The notes under the pieces were generated by a model that had not been told where the DNA came from, made no database searches, and saw only the letters and a program-made list of their open reading frames with translations. From DATBQN01 sp963755825 (lineage in GTDB: Bacteria; Acidobacteriota; Thermoanaerobaculia; Multivoradales; UBA5704), in NCBI GenBank assembly GCA_963755825.1, contig CAVWLA010000003.1:2604001-2668000 (forward strand): 64,000 bases of DNA, in the 5' to 3' direction. The translations under genes were made by a program, and so were the position numbers. Positions 15,164 to 23,881 of the stretch are shown here, piece by piece (within the stretch, counting starts at the first letter, position 1; the number at the start of each line of letters is the position of its first letter).

Positions 15164-18100
15164 TTGCCGGTTAGAAATATTTCTATCCGCTGCCTGCCGG
15201 CGGCATTGCTGGCCTTCGCGCTCCTCGGCTCGCCCGGTGAGCCGCAGGCCCAGCCGGCGGCGCTGCTGCTGCGCGGCGAGCCGCTCGAGCGGGCCATGGC
15301 GGGTGGCGAGACGCACTCCTACCGCGTCGAGGCCCGCGCCGGAACGCGCCTCCTGGTCAGCGTCGACCAGCGGGGGATCGACGTCGAGGTCGCCCTGGTG
15401 CGCCCGGACGGCACGGTATGGATGACGGTCGACGGCCCGAGCGACAGCGAGGGCCTCGAGACTCTCCTGCTGCCGGCGGGAGCCGCGGGGCCGTTCGAGA
15501 TCCGCGTGCAGTCGCCCAACCCGGGAGCGGCGCCCGCGGCGTACACCGTGCGCGCCGACGAGCTCGCGGAATCGACGCCCGCCGAGCGCCGGCGCGTCGA
15601 GGCCGAGCGGCTGATGACCGAGGCGGCGGTCCGCACCCGCGAGGGGACGGGCACATCGCAGCGGCTCGCCGCCGCGCGCTACGAGGAGGCGCGGGCGGCC
15701 TGGAGGTCGCTTGGAGACGGCGCCGAGGAGGCGAGGTGCGCGCTCGCCATCGGCGCCGTCCATGCCTCCCTCGGCGAGCCCAAGCTGGCGCTGGAAAGCT
15801 ATCGGCAGGCGCTGGCCCTTTTCGTCGAGCCGGGAGACGAGCCCGGGCAGGCGGCCGCCTGGGCCGGCATCGGCCTCGCCCAGACGGCGCTCGGCAGCGC
15901 CCGGGACTCGATCGCCTCGCTACGCCGCGCGGTCGAGCTCGAGCACGGCCTCCGCTCGCGGGTCGGCCAGCGCTACGAGGAGGCCAAGACCCGCAACAAC
16001 CTCGGTTTCGCCCTGCACACCGCCGGCGAGCTGCGCCAGGCCCAGGCGGTCTACGAGCAGGCCCTGGGCGAGCTGCGCGAGGCCGGCGAGACGGGGCGAT
16101 GGGAGACCGCGGTGCTGCAGAACCTGGCGGCCGTCTCGACGACCCTGGCCGAGCCCGAGGCGGCGCTCCGCTTCCACCTCCAGGTGGTCGAGCGGCGGCA
16201 TGCGCAGGGCAACCCCCTGCCGGAGGCGCGGGCGCTCAACAACCTGGGCGTCCTCTACGTCAACCTCGGCGCTTTCGCCAAGGCCCTCGAGGCCTATGCG
16301 TCGGCGCTGGCGATCTTCCGCCGCGCGGGCGACCGGCTCTGGGAGGGCGCGCTGCTGCACAACCTGGGGGTCGCCTACTACGACCTCGGCGACACCCCGC
16401 AGGCCGTTGTCGACCTCGAGCAGGCCGCGTCGATCCGCCACGAGACCGGCGACCGCAAGGGCGAGATCGCCACCGGCGTCGCCCTCGGCCGCACGCTCGC
16501 GAGCCGCGGAGAGACCGCTCGCGCCCTCGCCGCCGGCCGCCAGGCCGCCGCCCAGGCGACCGCCATCGAGGACCGCCAGGGGGAGATGCTCGGCCGCCTG
16601 CTCGCGGGGGAGGCGAGCGTCGCCGGGGGCGAGCCGCAGGCGGCGCTCGCGGAGCTGGCGCGCGCCCGCGAGCTCGCCAGCCTCCTCGACGACCGCCTCG
16701 ACGAGCCGAGGATCCTGCGCGGCCTGGGCCAGGCCCACCTGGCGCTGCGCCAGCCCGGCGAGGCGATCGGGGAGCTGGAGCAGGCGGTCGCCGCCGCCCG
16801 CGCCGCCGGCAGCCCCGGCCGACTGCTCGAGGCGCTCACCGCTCTCGCCGCCGCCGAGCGCAGCCTGGGGCGGCTGGAAGAGGCGCGCGCGCGCGTCGAG
16901 GAGGCGCTCCCTCTCGTCGAGTCGCTGCGCGTCGCGGAGACCGATCCGGAGCTCCGCGCCTCCCTCCTCGCCTCGAAGCACCAGGCGTTCGAGCTCGAGA
17001 TCGACCTCCTCATGGACCTCGACCGCCGGGAGCCCGGCCGCGGGCACGCCGGCGAGGCTCTCGAGGCCAGCGAGCGCTCGCGCGCGCGCTCGCTTCTCGA
17101 CCTGCTGGAGGAGGCGGGCACCGGCGGCGGCCGGGGGATCGATCCCGGCCTGTACGACCGCGAGCGCGCTCTGCTCGTGCGCCTGAACGCCAAGACCGGC
17201 CGGCTGGACGGGCTGCTGCGGCAGGCGGCCGCGGAGGACCACCGGCGGGCCGCCGAGCGAGAGGTCCGCTCGGTGCTCGAGGACCTCGTCCAGGTCGAGG
17301 CCGCGATCCGCCGCGCCGACCCCCGCTACGCGATGCTCAACCAGCCGCGGACGGCGAGCAGCCGCGAGCTCCAGGCTCTCCTCGACGGCGAGACTCTGCT
17401 GCTCGAATATTCGCTCGGCGCAGAGCACAGCTACCTCTGGCTGGTGGATCGCAGATCGGTGAGCGGCTTCGAGCTGCCGCCGCAGGCCCGCATCGAGGCG
17501 GCGGCGCGCCAGCTCTACGGCCGCCTGAGCGTCCTCGCGCCGGGTGACGGCGGCGGCGAGGCGGCCGCGGCTCTCGGCCGCATGCTGCTCGGGCCGGCGG
17601 CCGGCAAGCTCGGCAGCAAGCGGCTGATCGTCGTCGCCGACGGCGAGCTGCAGTACATCCCGTTCGGCGCCCTGCCGGACCCCGAGCGCGGCGGCTCGAC
17701 CTCGCTGCTGGCGCGGCACGAGATCGTCGGCGCCCCGTCGGGCTCGGCCGTGGTCCTCGAGCGTCGCCTAGCCCGTCCGCACGCCGCGCCGCGCCTCGTG
17801 GCGGTCCTCGCCGACCCGGTCTTCGATCGCTCCGATCCGCGGGTCGCGGCATCGGGCGCCGGGGGCGCCGGGGGCGCCGCGAGCTCGGCCGAGCGCTCGC
17901 CCGTGCGCTCGTCCGCCACGTTCCTGCGCCTTCCCTGGACCCGGCGCGAGGCCGAGGCGATCGGCGCCGTCGCCCCGGCCGGCCAGTCGCTCCTCGCCCT
18001 CGGTTTCCGCGCCAGCCTGGAGACCGCGCGCTCCGCGGAGCTGGCGCGCTACCGGATCGTCCACTTCGCGACCCACGGCGTCGTCGATTCGCAGACGCCC

Positions 18101-18520
18101 TCCCTCTCCGGGCTGATGCTCTCCCGCGTCGGCGAGCGCGGCGCGCCGATCGAGGGGTTCCTCGGGCTGCGCGACATCTATGACCTGCGCCTGGGAGCCG
18201 ACCTCGTCGTGCTCTCGGGTTGCGAGACGGCGCTCGGCAAGCAGGTGCGGGGCGAGGGCCTGGTGGGCCTCACCCAGGGCTTCCTCTACGCCGGTGCGAG
18301 GCAGGTCCTGGCGAGCCTCTGGCGCGTCGAGGACCGCTCGACGGCGGAGCTGATGTCCCGCTTCTACCGTGCTCTGCTCGTCGACGGCCGGCCGCCCGCC
18401 GCCGCCCTGCGCCAGGCACAGCTCGCCATCCGGCGCGATCGGCGCTGGCGTGCGCCGTACTACTGGAGCGGATTCGTGCTCCTGGGCGACGCGAGACCAG
18501 CTCCGCATGGCCTGGGATAA
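15164..18520 (+). CDS. Secreted CHAT peptidase with TPR array
   Basis: The 1118-residue protein probably starts at TTG 15164 (GAGG upstream), giving a signal peptide (MPVRNISIRCLPAALLAFALL). Residues of about 25-125 resemble a PPC-type beta-sandwich (GETHSYRVEARAGTRLLVSVDQRG). About ten TPR repeats follow (YRQALALF, NNLGFALHTAGELRQA, NNLGVLYVNLGAFAKALEAY, HNLGVAYYDLGD), then a caspase-like CHAT domain (about 840-1115) with catalytic His971 (VHFATHG) and Cys1020 (LSGCETALG). CHAT peptidases cut partner proteins. The signal peptide suggests it works outside the cytoplasm. It is followed by a small protein and a sigma/anti-sigma pair. Confidence 0.88.
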   Translation: MPVRNISIRCLPAALLAFALLGSPGEPQAQPAALLLRGEPLERAMAGGETHSYRVEARAGTRLLVSVDQRGIDVEVALVRPDGTVWMTVDGPSDSEGLETLLLPAGAAGPFEIRVQSPNPGAAPAAYTVRADELAESTPAERRRVEAERLMTEAAVRTREGTGTSQRLAAARYEEARAAWRSLGDGAEEARCALAIGAVHASLGEPKLALESYRQALALFVEPGDEPGQAAAWAGIGLAQTALGSARDSIASLRRAVELEHGLRSRVGQRYEEAKTRNNLGFALHTAGELRQAQAVYEQALGELREAGETGRWETAVLQNLAAVSTTLAEPEAALRFHLQVVERRHAQGNPLPEARALNNLGVLYVNLGAFAKALEAYASALAIFRRAGDRLWEGALLHNLGVAYYDLGDTPQAVVDLEQAASIRHETGDRKGEIATGVALGRTLASRGETARALAAGRQAAAQATAIEDRQGEMLGRLLAGEASVAGGEPQAALAELARARELASLLDDRLDEPRILRGLGQAHLALRQPGEAIGELEQAVAAARAAGSPGRLLEALTALAAAERSLGRLEEARARVEEALPLVESLRVAETDPELRASLLASKHQAFELEIDLLMDLDRREPGRGHAGEALEASERSRARSLLDLLEEAGTGGGRGIDPGLYDRERALLVRLNAKTGRLDGLLRQAAAEDHRRAAEREVRSVLEDLVQVEAAIRRADPRYAMLNQPRTASSRELQALLDGETLLLEYSLGAEHSYLWLVDRRSVSGFELPPQARIEAAARQLYGRLSVLAPGDGGGEAAAALGRMLLGPAAGKLGSKRLIVVADGELQYIPFGALPDPERGGSTSLLARHEIVGAPSGSAVVLERRLARPHAAPRLVAVLADPVFDRSDPRVAASGAGGAGGAASSAERSPVRSSATFLRLPWTRREAEAIGAVAPAGQSLLALGFRASLETARSAELARYRIVHFATHGVVDSQTPSLSGLMLSRVGERGAPIEGFLGLRDIYDLRLGADLVVLSGCETALGKQVRGEGLVGLTQGFLYAGARQVLASLWRVEDRSTAELMSRFYRALLVDGRPPAAALRQAQLAIRRDRRWRAPYYWSGFVLLGDARPAPHGLG

Positions 18521-18604
18521 CGGCGGGCTCGGCGGCACCTCAGAGCAGACGACAGAGCAGACGATGGCAATCCCGCCGCGTCTTCCTGGAACGAGGAGAA
18601 CGAC

Positions 18605-18973
18605 ATGGCGACCAATCCTGCAACGCTCACAGAGTCCGGCTGGAAGGCCGGCGGATCCAATTTTCCCGCCAGCCTGTTTCCATCGAACGGCTGCACGATC
18701 ACCGTCACCCCGGGGACGTCGGGCAGCTCGCTCTCCTGGACGTACGGAGGGCAGCCGGCTGGAAGCTGCACGCTGGGCCCGATCTCGCTCACCGGCGACT
18801 CCACAGGCGCCACCCTGACCTACCCTCCGACCGCTTCGGACACCGTGAACGTGAGCCTCACGGTGACCACCGCCAACGGCACGACGACGTATGCTTTTGG
18901 CCTGATGGTCGAGGCCGCCGATGGAGGTGTCGGCAATGCCAACTGCGGGCAGTTCACCGCCACGTCGACCTAG
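18605..18973 (+). CDS. Small Thr/Ser/Gly-rich beta protein (122 aa), unknown
   Basis: The ATG at 18605 has GAGGAG 9 bases upstream. The sequence is beta-rich with regularly spaced Thr, Ser and Gly (TESGWKAGGSNFPASLFPSNGCTITVTPG, WTYGGQPAGSC) and three Cys residues. No signal peptide is visible. It lies 84 bases downstream of the CHAT gene. Its size and composition recall the other small beta-rich protein of the cluster at 10515-10982, although the two do not share obvious sequence. One possible role is a CHAT substrate or a secreted partner; this is inference. Confidence 0.65.
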   Translation: MATNPATLTESGWKAGGSNFPASLFPSNGCTITVTPGTSGSSLSWTYGGQPAGSCTLGPISLTGDSTGATLTYPPTASDTVNVSLTVTTANGTTTYAFGLMVEAADGGVGNANCGQFTATST

Positions 18974-19241
18974 CGGGCCGCAAGCGAGCTAGACCGCGGC
19001 CGCCGGCGTCGGACCCGGGAGAGCCGGCGCCCCGCACGTCTGTGACTCCTGCGGCGTTTTCTGTATCATGAGCGCTCTTTCCCAGAGAGCGCATGGGCAG
19101 GTTCTGCATCCCGAGGTCGCCTGACGGTCGATCTCCGTTCCCCTCGCCTCGCCCGGCCATGGCCGGGCGGGGTGAGATCCTCCGTCCGGCGCTGAGATTT
19201 TCGCTCGCCTCGCGGCACTTCCAGGGCAGGCGGGGCAGGCG

Positions 19242-19862
19242 TTGAGCCTCGAGGCCGCGACCCCGCCGCAGGAAGCGGAGGCGATGGCGGAGCTGGTCCG
19301 CCGCATCGTCTCCGGCAGCCCCTCGGCGGAGGCCGAGCTGGTGCAGCGCTTCAGCCGGGCGGTCTCGTTCCTGCTGCGGCGGCTGGCGCGGGATGAGATC
19401 ATGGCCGAGGATCTGTACCAGGAGACCTTCCGTCTGGTCATCGAAAAGGTGCGGGGTGGCGAGCTGCGCGAGGCGGAGAGGCTGCCGGGTTTCGTCAGCA
19501 GCCTGGCGAGGAATCTCTTCCTCGGCTCGGCCCGCCGCGGCGGCCGGCGCCAGAGGTGGCAGGCGGACCCGGGGGCCGCGGAGACCGCGCCGGACCCCTC
19601 ACCGGGGCAGCTCGCGAGCCTCCTCGCCGCGGAGCGGGCGGCTCTCGTCCGCCGGGTGCTCGACGAGATGAAGAACGATCGCGACCGCGAGATCCTGTCG
19701 CGCTACTACATCGCGGGCCAGGCCAAAGAGGACATCTGCCGTGCCCTCGACCTCTCGGATCTGCACTTCAACCGCGTGCTGTTCCGCGCCCGCCAGCGCT
19801 ACCGGGAGCTGTTCGAGAAGCGGCAGGCGGTCCTCGCCGCGGCGTCGCGGGAGAGCCGATGA
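19242..19862 (+). CDS. RNA polymerase sigma factor, ECF/sigma-70 family
   Basis: The 206-residue protein has region 2 (about 35-95: LRRLARDEIMAEDLYQETFRLVIEK, FVSSLARNLFLGSARR) and region 4 (about 140-190: DRDREILSRYYIAGQAKEDICRALDLSDLHFNRVLFRARQRYRELF). This is the ECF layout. The TTG at 19242 gives the longest frame; the ATG at 19284 (MAELVRRIV) is also reasonable. Its TGA overlaps the next ATG (ATGA), coupling it to its putative anti-sigma factor. In many genomes such pairs sit next to TPR/CHAT genes and may control them. Confidence 0.85.
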   Translation: MSLEAATPPQEAEAMAELVRRIVSGSPSAEAELVQRFSRAVSFLLRRLARDEIMAEDLYQETFRLVIEKVRGGELREAERLPGFVSSLARNLFLGSARRGGRRQRWQADPGAAETAPDPSPGQLASLLAAERAALVRRVLDEMKNDRDREILSRYYIAGQAKEDICRALDLSDLHFNRVLFRARQRYRELFEKRQAVLAAASRESR

Positions 19863-20695
19863 CCCTCCTCGACCATGCCTATGCCGAGGAGCACGACCTC
19901 GTCGAGGCCTATCTCCAGGACCGCTTGAGCGACAGCGAGCGGGAGGCCTTCGAGGCTCACTACTTCGCCTGCGAGGCGTGCCTGGAGCAGCTCGAGGCGG
20001 CGAGCGAATTCCGCGCCGGGATGCTCGAGGTCGCGGCCGAGACGATCGCCGAGGCCGCGGCGGCGCGCGCCGGGCTCGGCCTGCTCGCCGGCCTGGCGCG
20101 GCTCTCCCGCGGGCGCCGTCTGGCGCTCGCCGCCGCCCTGCTGCTGCTCCTCGCCCTGCCGCTCGGGCTCCTGCTGGCGAACCGCGGCCTCGAGCGCCAG
20201 GTCGAGGTCGCGCGGAGCACCGCCGCGGCTGCGGCGCAGCAGCGGACCGCGGGCCTCGAGGCCCGCCTGCGCACCCTCCAGGGCGACGCTGCCGGAGCCC
20301 GCCGCGAGCTCGAGTCGGCGCTGGCGAAGGAGCGCGGCGCCGATCCGCAGGTGAACCTCTCCCTCTTCACGCTCGCCGCCGTGCGCAGCGGCGACGACGG
20401 CCGCGAGCCCGTCAACCGCCTGGCTCTCACCGCCGCGACCCCGGCGGTCGTCCTCAGCCTGGAGCTCGCGGCGATCGACTATCCGTCCTACCGCGCCTCG
20501 CTGCGCAACGCGAGCGGCGGGGAGATCTGGCAGGCCGCGGGCCTGCGCCCGGACAGCCGCGACGCGCTCGTCCTCCTCCTCCCCGCGCGCCTGCTGCCCC
20601 CCGGCCTCTACCGGCTGATCATCGCGGGCAGCAAGGGCGCCGCGCCGGAGCAGATCGTCGCCGCCTATCCGTTCCGCGTCGTGCCCGCCCGCTAG
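19859..20695 (+). CDS. Putative anti-sigma factor, zinc-finger and one membrane helix
   Basis: The 278-residue protein begins MTLLDHAYAEEHDLVEAYLQDRLSDSEREAFEAHYFACEACLEQL. This is the zf-HC2 anti-sigma pattern (H-x3-C-x2-C; His, CEAC), although the N-terminal His is less typical. One membrane helix is visible at about 95-115 (LALAAALLLLLALPLGLLL). A coiled-coil (about 120-160) and a beta-rich C-terminus (VVLSLELAAIDYPSYRASLRNASGGEIW, LPPGLYRLIIAG) follow and would lie outside the cytoplasm. It overlaps the sigma gene by 4 bases. Confidence 0.82.
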   Translation: MTLLDHAYAEEHDLVEAYLQDRLSDSEREAFEAHYFACEACLEQLEAASEFRAGMLEVAAETIAEAAAARAGLGLLAGLARLSRGRRLALAAALLLLLALPLGLLLANRGLERQVEVARSTAAAAAQQRTAGLEARLRTLQGDAAGARRELESALAKERGADPQVNLSLFTLAAVRSGDDGREPVNRLALTAATPAVVLSLELAAIDYPSYRASLRNASGGEIWQAAGLRPDSRDALVLLLPARLLPPGLYRLIIAGSKGAAPEQIVAAYPFRVVPAR

Positions 20696-20728
20696 GCGAA
20701 GCCTGGGGCGCGGGCAGCGGCGAGCCGG

Positions 20729-22381
20729 TCAGCCCGGCGGGCCGGCGGCGATGCGGGTGTCGAAGACGCCGGTCCGCAGGCGGCCGCCGGCGCGGACTTG
20801 GACCCAGAGGCGGTAGGTGCCGGGCTGTGGGAAGCCGTAGGGGATGCTGACGGTCCCGTCGGCGCTCGCCGCCGGCATCGGCATCGGCATGCTCGTCGCC
20901 ATCGCCCCGACGGGGATCGGGATGGAACGGCTGACGGCCGGGGTGCGGTAACCCGCGCGGTTGCGCGGCGGGGCCGACTCCGCCACCGGCAGCCCGGCGG
21001 CCAACCGCGCCTCGCGCCAGGCGAAGACCTGCTCCGCCGCCATCGAGACCGTCCCCTGCGGATGGAGATGGACGAAGACCTGGCCGTCGTCGCGGCGGAC
21101 GGCGGCGTGCGCGAGCATCCCCATGTAGGGCTGGAGGTCGGCCGGGCCGCCGCCCGGGCCGTGCACCGCGAAGCGGAGATCGCCGTCGCGGCGGGCGACG
21201 GCCGGCGCACCGGCGGCGAGCCAGGTCATCGTGTAGCCGTCGCCCAGGTCGGCGGTCGAGCCCGCGCCGCCGACCGCCGGCGTCGCGGCGAGGAGCGAGT
21301 CGTCCGGGTCGGCTGCCGGCTCGGTGGCGGTTACGGGTGAGGTGCCTGCCGTGGCTGGCGTCCCTCCGGCGGCCGCCGTGCTGAGTGCCGGCGGCAGGTC
21401 GACTTGCGCAGTCAGCGTGCTGGCGATGCCGTTCTCCTGCACGACGTCGGCGTAGAGCGCGTAGCTCCCCGCCGGCAGCGGCGGCGGCAGGGCGACGGTG
21501 AAGCGCTCGTCGTCCCCTGGCTTCTGCGGCAGCGGATGGAGATGGGCGAAGGCGTCGCCGGCGGGCAGGCGGACGAGGAAGAGATGCATCAGCTTGCCGT
21601 GATCGGGCATCAGCGGCAGGCGGTTCTCGTCCCGCCAGCGCGGGTCGGTGATGGCGAGAGTCAGCGCTCGCCCGCTCCCCGCCGGGCGCACGGCCGCCGC
21701 GGTGCGGTAGGGCCGGAAGAGCTTGCCGCGGTTCTCCGCGTCGACGGCGTTCCACCAGGCGCGGCCGCCCCAGAGGGCGAGCCCGAAGAGCAGGGCGGCG
21801 AGGGCGATGGCGGTGCGGGCGCGGGAGCGGCGGCGGTCGTCCGGCGGCGCGCCGGGCTCGAGCGTGCTCTCGCGGACCGCCGCGCCGACGATGGTGAGGC
21901 CGCCGATGAGGAGGAAGGCGCCGAGCGCCGCGAGCAGGACGCCGAGGCCGCGCTGCATGCCGAGCCGCCGCAGGCGGACGGCCGCCACCGGCACCGAGAC
22001 GGCGCCGCCGCCGGCGGCGCCGTCGACGCCGACTCGGATGCTGTACGAGCTCGCCGTCATCAGCCAGAGCTGGGCGCTCCACAGGTGCGGATCGCCGGGG
22101 ACGGGCTTGGCGAGGTCCGCCGGCGGCGCCCCCTCCGGCCCGGCGTTCCACACCACCGGCTGCACGGTGATCTTCCGCGGCGCCGGCGGCTGCGCGGCGC
22201 CGTCCTGGCGCAGCCGGATGGTGATCTCGGCGAGGCCGGGGATGACGACCGGCGCGCGCACGATCACCCGCAGCGGATAGGGGCCGGCATCGCCGTCGAA
22301 GTAGACGTCCGGGCTGCCGACGTGGCCGCAGAGCGTCAGGAAGGCGACGGCGGCGAGCGCGGCGCGCCCGAGTGCCCTCAC
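20729..22381 (-). CDS. Membrane protein with two His-rich (HxHP) motifs
   Basis: The GTG at 22381 overlaps the upstream stop as GTGA. The 550-residue protein has an exported N-terminal domain and hydrophobic segments at about 155-175 and 200-220. Two copies of a metal-site-like motif follow: DHGKLMHLFLVRLPAGDAFAHLHPLP and YMGMLAHAAVRRDDGQVFVHLHPQG. A Met-rich stretch (MPMPMPAASA) also occurs. The H-x-H-P motifs recall copper-linked periplasmic proteins, so metal binding is likely but unproved. It is translationally coupled to the multi-span protein upstream, so the two probably form a complex. Confidence 0.6.
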   Translation of the reverse strand: MRALGRAALAAVAFLTLCGHVGSPDVYFDGDAGPYPLRVIVRAPVVIPGLAEITIRLRQDGAAQPPAPRKITVQPVVWNAGPEGAPPADLAKPVPGDPHLWSAQLWLMTASSYSIRVGVDGAAGGGAVSVPVAAVRLRRLGMQRGLGVLLAALGAFLLIGGLTIVGAAVRESTLEPGAPPDDRRRSRARTAIALAALLFGLALWGGRAWWNAVDAENRGKLFRPYRTAAAVRPAGSGRALTLAITDPRWRDENRLPLMPDHGKLMHLFLVRLPAGDAFAHLHPLPQKPGDDERFTVALPPPLPAGSYALYADVVQENGIASTLTAQVDLPPALSTAAAGGTPATAGTSPVTATEPAADPDDSLLAATPAVGGAGSTADLGDGYTMTWLAAGAPAVARRDGDLRFAVHGPGGGPADLQPYMGMLAHAAVRRDDGQVFVHLHPQGTVSMAAEQVFAWREARLAAGLPVAESAPPRNRAGYRTPAVSRSIPIPVGAMATSMPMPMPAASADGTVSIPYGFPQPGTYRLWVQVRAGGRLRTGVFDTRIAAGPPG

Positions 22382-23580
22382 CGCTGGACCCGCGACATCC
22401 AGGCGCCGCGGCCGAGCCCGAGCCGCGCCGAGAAGGTCGCGAGGAAGAGGGCGAAGGCGACGCCGAGCGGCGTCAGCGGGTCGGTGTCGTTGTCCCAGAA
22501 GACGTAGCGCCAGCTGCCGGGGCGGGCCTGGTAGTACCACTGGTCGGCGGCGAAGAAGGCGTTGCGTGCCGCCGGCGTCAGCATGAAGTCGGCGAAGAAC
22601 CACTGCGCCGCGAGGAACACGGCGAAGAAGGCGGCGCCGGCGGCGAGCGCCAGCAGCGCCTCGCGCCGGCGGTCACCCCGGCTCTCACCCCGGCGCTCCA
22701 GCCGCTGGCAGAGGAGGTCGAGGGCCGCCGCCGGCAGCAGGAGGAGGAGCGGGAAGGTCGTCGGCCACATGTGGGTGACCGGGTTGTAGATCGGCGCCAG
22801 CAGCGGCCGCGCCGGGAAGAGCGGCAGGATCCACAGCATGGCGAGCTTGAGCGCGGTGTAGGCCGCGGCCGCCGCGGTGGCGCCCCAGCGCAGGCCGCTC
22901 GCCCGGTGGGCGGTCAAGAGCGCCAGCGGATAGAGGAAGCAGGAGATCAGATAGAAGAAGGTCCCGTGCTGGAGGTTGGGGTCGCTGTACTCCATGACGA
23001 AGGTCGACGACATCACCAGGAGGACGCCGGCGGTGTAGGCGCAGAGGTAGGAGAGGCGGCGGCGCTCGCTCTCGGCGGCGGCGGCCGCGGCGCGGTTCTG
23101 GCGGGCGGTGACGAGGATCATGGCGCCGATCTGGATGGCGAACATGCCGGCGGCGAGGAGCGCGTGCGGCGGGCTGACGATCTTCACGTCGAGGCCGTAG
23201 GCGTTGTGCCACCAGTCGTCGAAGGGCGCCGAGGCGAGCATGGCGATCGCCCCCCAGATCATCACCCAGGCGCCGAGCGGGGCGCGAAAGCCCCAGAAGC
23301 GGACGGCCGCGGCGCGCTCCTCGGCGGTGCCGGCGAAGGTGGTCCTGAGCGCCAGGTAGCCGGCGGCGGCGCCGGCGAGGACGCCGCCCAGGTAGATCGC
23401 CATGTGAGCCGGCGTCCAGAAGGTGTCGCGGCCGATCGTCGAGTGCCAGGAGATGTCCCAGAGCAGGCCGACGACGATCGAGGTCGAGCCGAGGACGGCG
23501 GCATAGAGGGTCCAGGAAAGGCCGCCCGCTGGAGAGGCCGGAGCGGTCTGCGGAGGAGCCGGGCGGAGGGCGGATTCCAT
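22378..23580 (-). CDS. Multi-span membrane protein, unknown
   Basis: The ATG at 23580 has GGAG 8 bases upstream. The 400-residue protein has about ten hydrophobic segments, with conserved-looking polar signatures inside (GLLWDISWHSTIGRDTFWTPAHMAIYLGG, DDWWHNAYGLDVKIVSPPHALL, SSTFVMEYSDPNLQHGTF). The many His and Trp residues within membrane segments suggest metal or cofactor binding. I do not recognise the family with certainty. It ends in GTGA overlap with the HxHP-motif membrane protein. A TATGGT -10-like box lies at about 23624-23629 on the minus strand. Confidence 0.6.
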   Translation of the reverse strand: MESALRPAPPQTAPASPAGGLSWTLYAAVLGSTSIVVGLLWDISWHSTIGRDTFWTPAHMAIYLGGVLAGAAAGYLALRTTFAGTAEERAAAVRFWGFRAPLGAWVMIWGAIAMLASAPFDDWWHNAYGLDVKIVSPPHALLAAGMFAIQIGAMILVTARQNRAAAAAAESERRRLSYLCAYTAGVLLVMSSTFVMEYSDPNLQHGTFFYLISCFLYPLALLTAHRASGLRWGATAAAAAYTALKLAMLWILPLFPARPLLAPIYNPVTHMWPTTFPLLLLLPAAALDLLCQRLERRGESRGDRRREALLALAAGAAFFAVFLAAQWFFADFMLTPAARNAFFAADQWYYQARPGSWRYVFWDNDTDPLTPLGVAFALFLATFSARLGLGRGAWMSRVQR

Positions 23581-23750
23581 CGAAAGGTCTCCGGGAGGGG
23601 TTCGCACAGCGGTCATTCAAGCTACCATAGCCGGGCCGCGCCCCCGTATACGCAGGAGTGGGCGCCGAGGTTGGCCGGGACGCCCCGGGTGCCGCGACGC
23701 GCGTCCCGCCGCAAGCCGACGACTCGAATCCATCAGCGCCGGCGTCGACG
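23567..23750. repeat. Direct repeat A of a pair flanking the 23882-26326 gene
   Basis: This segment matches 26346-26530 in two blocks: GGCGGATT...CGAAAGGTCTC...ATTCAAGCTACCATAG...GGCCGCGCCCCC, and then CCGACGACTCGAA...CA...GCGCCGG. It covers the start codon and promoter of the membrane gene on the minus strand. The blocks keep order and orientation in both copies. Confidence 0.6.
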
Positions 23751-23881
23751 AGGTCTCTTCCCATGCACGAACAGAGCAGGCCCGCCAGCGGGATCTTCGC
23801 GGGCTCTTCGATCGCCGCGCCGACCTCCCCCCGGGGCCACCGGGCGCCGTCTTCCGCTCGACTCCACGCTCGACTCCAATC

